64,000 nt of DNA from Loxodes magnus. Its lineage: Eukaryota; Ciliophora; Karyorelictea; Loxodida; Loxodidae. The notes beneath the pieces are model-generated. The model made no database searches. It was not told where the DNA came from and saw nothing but the letters and a program-made list of their open reading frames with translations. Location of the stretch: the NCBI GenBank assembly GCA_946699065.1, contig CAMPDV010001317.1, forward strand, positions 1 through 64,000, written 5' to 3'. A program made the translations under genes and the position numbers. Positions 59,130-64,000 of the stretch are shown here, piece after piece. Each line of letters starts with the position of its first letter. Position 1 is the stretch's first letter.

Positions 59130-62100
59130 TTTGAAGAAATTTAAAATCTAAGTTGAATATGTTCTAAGCTATAACCAAACTTAAACACCTTCAAATTTAG
59201 TGTGCCAATCGTGAGATATCAACGAAAAAAAATGAGAAAATGGAACTTCATGCTCAATAGAAAAAATCCAACTAGCTAACTATTATAGGTGTAAATTGTA
59301 GTTAGTCAGGACTTATTATACTCACTTCAGTTTTATAAGAGGTAGAAGAATAAGAAAATGAGGATAAAATGAAGAAAAGCAAGAATAAGAGAATCAAACT
59401 TAGGAATAGAGAAACGAAGAAATGTAAAATTATGAAGAATCAAACTTAGGACTGGACTTAAATGAAAAAAGAGAGGATAATGGAAATTAGTCAAGTTATA
59501 AGTATCCAATTCCTGCTTAATCATTAGTAATCTTATGTTTAATATTTTTCAATTTATATATTTATAACTCTGCATGTAATGTCAAAGAAAAAGGAAAATT
59601 TAGATAGAGCTTTATATTTTAGTTCTTTAAATCTGCCAAAATTATCCCAATGAACAATTAATGTTTTCATGACAGTTCCTTGATTAAAGATTCAATCCTA
59701 AGCTCTAAAAAAAATTTCATTTTGTATATAGATTTTGCTATTGCTTCGTGATGCTTTCTGGTAACCTTATAATTGCTACTTAATAGAAAAGTTTAGGCTA
59801 AGATTTTGGATTTACGGTTTTAGTAGGTTTAGGAATGTCTGTAATTTCATTTCATACATTTTCACGTTTTTTAACACTGAAGAAACTATTCTTGACTATC
59901 TTGTCTCTTTATCAGCTACATTTTCTATTATCTCTATTTGATCCATTATAGTCTTTTATTGCAATATAATGCTCAAAAAGATGCTTAGACTGCAAATGAA
60001 TAAAACTATTTCCTAAATATCATAAGCAGTTCATCCTCCTTAAGATGGTAATTAGATGAAGGAAGGTTAAAATGAGAAAGGAATTGACTTAACTAACCTA
60101 AAAGTAACTTCTAGATCTATGTTATGGTTGAAGATAGCCCAACTTACTTTAATAAAGATACTTTATAGCATAAATAATACATAACGTGATGTTTATGAAT
60201 CTTATATGTTTCAGAAAACTAAAGACCAATATATGAGTAATGACTATATATCTCTTACCTTTGATTTATTAACTAATCAGACTCTTTCAAATAATCAAAT
60301 CAAGCCCTGCTTTAAAATAAGGCAGATTAGGAGAATTTCTACTCTCTTTGATTAAGAGATAAAAAGACTTTAGAGCTTAAACCTTCTAATAAAGCTTCAA
60401 AGCTTAGTTTTTTATATAAGTCTAAAGATCTTAAAGTAATTAAAATCTCGAAGCATGAACAGCAGTTCTCCACCCTTCATTGGCAGTAAAAGTACAAAAT
60501 ATCTCATTTAATGGTATGAAATTGATCTTCATAGATCTCTATAGAAACGCTAAACATCTACATTACTTTAAATAGTCAAAGGTAATCTAGATTTCAGTTA
60601 ATGATAGTAATATAGAGAAGATCAAGAAGATTAGGCATAAGTTGTAATTTAAGCATGAAAGTGAAAGAACAAAAAGAGGCTGAAAGAAGATTTAGCCTTA
60701 GTTTGTACTTAAAGAAGGAAATAGACTGAAAAAGTAATTTAAGCCAAACAATATTACACAGGTTAAGCCTTAAAGCGCTAAACTTCACTAATAGAACAGT
60801 AAAATCTAAATGCAGGAAGGTATAAAATGCACTCAGCTGAAACTAAAAGAAATGAGTAAAGCGCTAAGGATCAAGCAAAGGAAAAAAACCTCTTTGAAGA
60901 TAGAACTATAAGCTTAAAGTACCCAAGTGAAGCTAAATATTCTAGACTTGCATCAAAAACACTAAAGTAGGTAAGTTTTATCTTTACCCAAGACTAAGGT
61001 AGATAAAATAAATTATATAAGGATATTAATTTGCTAACTAAGCTAAGCTTAAAATATTCTAAGGAATAAAGATTAATTATCTCTTTTAAGGCAAAAAGCA
61101 TTGAGTGTCTAATTTCAAACCCAGTATAAATAAGAGAAAGCAAACTCTTCAGCTAGTATATAAGACAAGCTAATTTTAGATAAAGCTTGCCAGTCACAGA
61201 TAAAAGCTGATCTACACGAACTACTCCAAGATGCACTACTTATCTACAGTAAAAGTCTAAAATTAAGAGTTGCTCCTTGATTGAAATCATATAAGAATAA
61301 CCCGTGGGATTACAAGGCTCAATTTCAGTTTTCTAAGAAGTTTTGACTCACTAAACTTCAAATTATCAGCTCTTCATTACTCAGTCAAATGGATTTAAGA
61401 TTACATGACCTAATATCGTCAGAAAATGAAATGAAATAAGGAAATATAAGCATAAGGTTGATAATTAAAAAGGAAATAACCCAATTAAATGTAGCTTATC
61501 TATTAAGTTAATTTAGCTTCAGCAGAAGGCTTCAAGTGTTTTTTTCTCTTTTAGCTAAAATCTAGAGCACATTAATAAATAGTTAAAACAAGCCAAGGCT
61601 AAAAATCTTTATTATTCTTTCTTGCCAAGTAACTAAATGAAAAGCTAAAAGAGAGCTTGTGTGTGATTAAAATAGTAGAAATACTTGAAGCTAAGAAAGT
61701 GAGTGAGTATGATAGAGGAATAGAAAGTGAGATTGGAATTGATAACCAAGAAGATCAAGCAGTTAGAATAAGATGCCAGTAGATCAACATTATTACTTTT
61801 AATTAAAGGGTGCAAAGAAAGGATTGGGCATTTAATTAGACATACTTAAAGTTTAGATATTTAGTTACAAGTTATCAAATAGCTTTAGATAAGAGTTTTG
61901 GATATGTCCAAGAGTAATTAATCAAGAAAAAAAATCTTTAGATACCTCCATACATATTTTATTAGATTGAGAGAGCAAAGAAACCTTTTTCAAAGGCTAT
62001 CATATTTAGTTTCAGTGATATTCATCATTAAGTATCATTAAGAAATTTTAAATATCTTCTTGTTATTTGCTAAAATTTATGCCACTGCTATATTAAGCTT

Positions 62101-62180
62101 TAGATATAAATAGTAATCCTATGAATATAGTATCCATTCAAAGGGCTAGTCTTATGATAAACGATTATAGAACAAAAATT
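59130..62180 (+). CDS. membrane protein with PAS-like segment
   Basis: The N-terminal part includes FKFSVPIVRYQRKKMRKW and an acidic-basic linker. A hydrophobic segment at 59840-59990 (SATFSIISIWSIIVFYC) is followed by a continuous hydrophilic frame: HPPQDGNQMKEGQNEKGIDL, SRSMLWLKIAQLTLIKILYS, DYISLTFDLLTNQTLSN and NSSSPPFIGSKSTKYL. Near 61.7-62.0 kb it reads YDRGIESEIGIDNQEDQA and KSFGYVQEQLIKKKNLQI, the last like the FGY..EELIGK core of PAS domains common in ciliate sensory proteins, then KAIIFSFSDIHH. At least two frame changes. Whether 59.1-59.8 kb is the same gene is uncertain. Likely a membrane-bound sensor. Confidence 0.5.
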
Positions 62181-62400
62181 TTTAATATATTAAAAAAGTT
62201 CACTTTTATTTGGCTGTTCGTGTAAAGAAATTAGAAAAATGCAAGTTCTGGAATTTGCTCAGTAGATTATAAGAAGAATTCTAACGAAACTTATTTATAA
62301 AATACATTACAGACTTTCTCTTAGAGTAAGATTACAAATCTCTCACTATATAAAAGGGAGTAAATTCATAATTCTGATATTTTAGTTTAAACTATTACTT

Positions 62401-62727
62401 ATGCAGCTTTTGCTGGATCATTATTAACCGCGGTTTTTTTATTTACTTCTGTTAGTTTTATTCTGGTGGCTAAGCTCACATCCTTCTATTATTCTTACTA
62501 AAAATTTCATTTTATTCAAGGCTTTTGCAAAAGTTAAAACAACAGAAAAAATGGTTAAATTATATGAACTTTTGAAGAAAATTTGTATTAAATTAGAAAA
62601 AAATACTATTAGTATACTAATTAAAGCTAATAGTTTTAAAAATTGTTTAAGTGGAATAAATGATAAGAATATCAAAATTAAGATAAAAAAATTAATAGAA
62701 AATAAGTATAAAATAATTATTAATTAA
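62401..62727 (+). CDS. small membrane-anchored protein, function unknown
   Basis: The ATG at 62401 gives MQLLLDHYQPRFFYLLLLVL with one hydrophobic helix. A Lys-rich soluble part follows (KVKTTEKMVKLYELLKKICI, SILIKANSFKNCLSGINDK) with only a single TAA in about 108 codons. Low Gln use and a steady frame support coding. No homologue is recognised. It precedes the small Cys-rich ORF at 62761. Confidence 0.5.
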
Positions 62728-62760
62728 TTATCTAAAATTATATAAAAAAATGAATAACAG

Positions 62761-63005
62761 ATGGAAATTGAATGTGGACCCCGTTGTTCGCAATTGTGTA
62801 AGCAGAGATACGTAGTTAATACTGAACATTAGCACTGTTTGGAAGCTTTCAGCTTTAAGGGCAAAATATTATATTCTGATCTCATCCTTTCTTGCCTTTT
62901 TTGAGGAAAGGTAAGTATTATTTAGGTAGAGAGAAACAAGAAATTAAACCATTTTGTAGATATAATAAAGCAGAAAGGAGAATCTAATTCAATTTTAATT
63001 AATTT
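62761..63005 (+). CDS. small Cys/His-rich protein
   Basis: The ATG at 62761 gives MEIECGPRCSQLCKQRY, then NTEHQHCLEAFSFKG and FVDIIKQKGESNSI, about 80 residues. Cys and His (C5, C9, C13, then HQHC) sit closely enough for one zinc site. The region is richer in G+C than its flanks. The next bases run into ATTTAATTTAATTTAAT, so the gene ends by about 63005. A frame offset by one also looks partly coding, which leaves some doubt. No family is assigned. Confidence 0.45.
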
Positions 63006-63009
63006 AATT

Positions 63010-63745
63010 TAATTTAATTTAAAACTTTTCTAAAATAAATAAATTATAAGTTTAAAAAGAAACAAAAATATAAAAGGCTCAAACTTAAAAAAAAGAATTT
63101 AAATAATTAAATTTATTAATTTATATTAAATACTAAGAAATTAAAAAATCTTGTAGATGTTATAAAAAAATTAAGTTTAAATTATTAATATCTCTTAAGT
63201 TAATTTTAATAATAGAAGTAGGGAGTGAAACATGCTAGATCATTATACAATTTTGATATTTAATGATAAATTAAAATTTATAAATTTGAATACTCTTTTT
63301 CATAATCTTTATGAAATGATGATTATTTTATGATTAAAAAATATTTAGTTATACTAATTATATTAGCATAATAATATATTCTAATTTAAAATTTTTTTAT
63401 TAACATTTGAACATAAATTTATCAACTTTAATTTTTTAATTTTGTTTAAACCACCATAAAGATATAAATCGTAAGAAAAACCAAAGATAGTCAAAATTTT
63501 GTATGCAATATTAATAAAGTAAATAGAATATTGTATAAAATTTTAGTTCTTAAGGAGGTAATTTCTTAAATCACTAATATTAAAAATAATTTATTTATTT
63601 GCAAAAATAAATTCTGAGACTTTCTCTGGTTTACATATAAATATAAGGACTTATTTAAGATAATTAGTTTTACACGTTAGATTTGTATTTTTTTAATAAT
63701 AATTTAATCTAAAAAAACTAACTTTAATAGAATAATTTAGTATAA
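63010..63745. other. A+T-rich intergenic region, nothing recognised
   Basis: Begins with several tandem ATTTA units (63000-63022). No supported frame. Confidence 0.5.
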
Positions 63746-63752
63746 TATCATA

Positions 63753-64000
63753 ATGTTATAATTAAATATTGCAAAAAGGGGAATGGTACAAGCAGTTAAA
63801 TTCAACTAATTATTTTGCTTAATTGTAACCTTTAATTGGTGTATGAGGTGGTGTGCTTTCTTAACTATTTTGGGAATATGAGATTTAGATAAGGAGGATT
63901 GGAGTCTAATATTCTGCAATGTTTACAATGGATTGCAGATTCGATGATGACTTGGCATTATCTACAAATTAGGCGTAGAAGATCAATTCTCAAACATAGA
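63753..64000 (+). CDS. start of a membrane protein, cut by the window end
   Basis: The ATG at 63753 opens MLQLNIAKRGMVQAVKFNQL; an alternative start lies at 63783. A hydrophobic stretch with FLTILGIW is followed by DKEDWSLIFCNVYNGLQIR and KLGVEDQFSN up to the last base. Composition is clearly coding, with TGG and TGA both as Trp. The remainder is outside the window. Confidence 0.55.

Overview
The window looks like nuclear DNA of a ciliate, most likely a karyorelict such as Loxodes. It is about 80% A+T. Coding regions only make sense if TAA and TAG are read as Gln and TGA as Trp. The clearest case is the WD40 gene at 37225-38280 (minus strand): five in-frame TGA codons fall where a Trp fits, four of them at positions where WD repeats commonly carry Trp, and a TGA also sits where the protein should end. 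This is the code of NCBI table 27, in which UGA is Trp or, by context, stop. Standard-code ORFs in this window are therefore almost all misleading. With no dedicated stop codon nearly every frame is open, so genes were called from protein motifs, amino-acid composition, conserved starts and paralogue comparison. Many 3' ends and several frame changes are approximate.

Layout. 1-3735: about 100 copies of a 37-bp satellite. 3.8-8.0 kb: a doubtful minus-strand ORF, then two decayed LINE fragments facing each other (reverse transcriptase on plus, endonuclease and ORF1-like on minus). 9.4-14.5 kb: a large membrane protein, then a degenerate Ser/Thr kinase. 15.3-19.8 kb: a convergent coiled-coil pair and a large ORF split by a short retroelement carrying a CCHC knuckle, an ATT-repeat tail and a 15-bp target duplication. 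20-24.6 kb: a large gene inside a block duplicated at 42.5-45 kb. 24.9-28.05 kb: a large minus-strand gene. 28.1-31.9 kb: a very A+T-rich gene-free stretch. 33.3-34.2 kb: a helical-repeat gene. 34.7-35.5 kb: an intact short CCHC retroelement with a 14-bp target duplication. 35.6-36.5 kb: a gene paralogous to one at 57.7 kb. 37.2-38.3 kb: the WD40 gene.

39-45 kb: small genes, a minus-strand coiled-coil gene and the second copy of the duplicated block. 46.6-46.8 kb: two decayed tRNAs. 46.9-48.6 kb: a pentapeptide/WD40 gene with frameshifts, followed by a third ATT-tailed element. 49-52 kb: two retroelement-like ORFs on minus. 53.3-56.1 kb: a RING plus ubiquitin-like protein whose C-terminal part is a 27-bp tandem array encoding nine-residue repeats. 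56.8-64 kb: a run of plus-strand genes, including a membrane protein with a PAS-like segment and two small ORFs. The last gene runs off the window.

The genes do not form an obvious pathway. The recognisable parts are signalling or scaffold types (kinase, WD40, RING/UBL, PAS-like, membrane sensors) interleaved with non-LTR retroelements. At most frame breaks that could be analysed, the shift is the one expected from a single missing base, often in a homopolymer. This fits either residual long-read deletion errors or gene decay.
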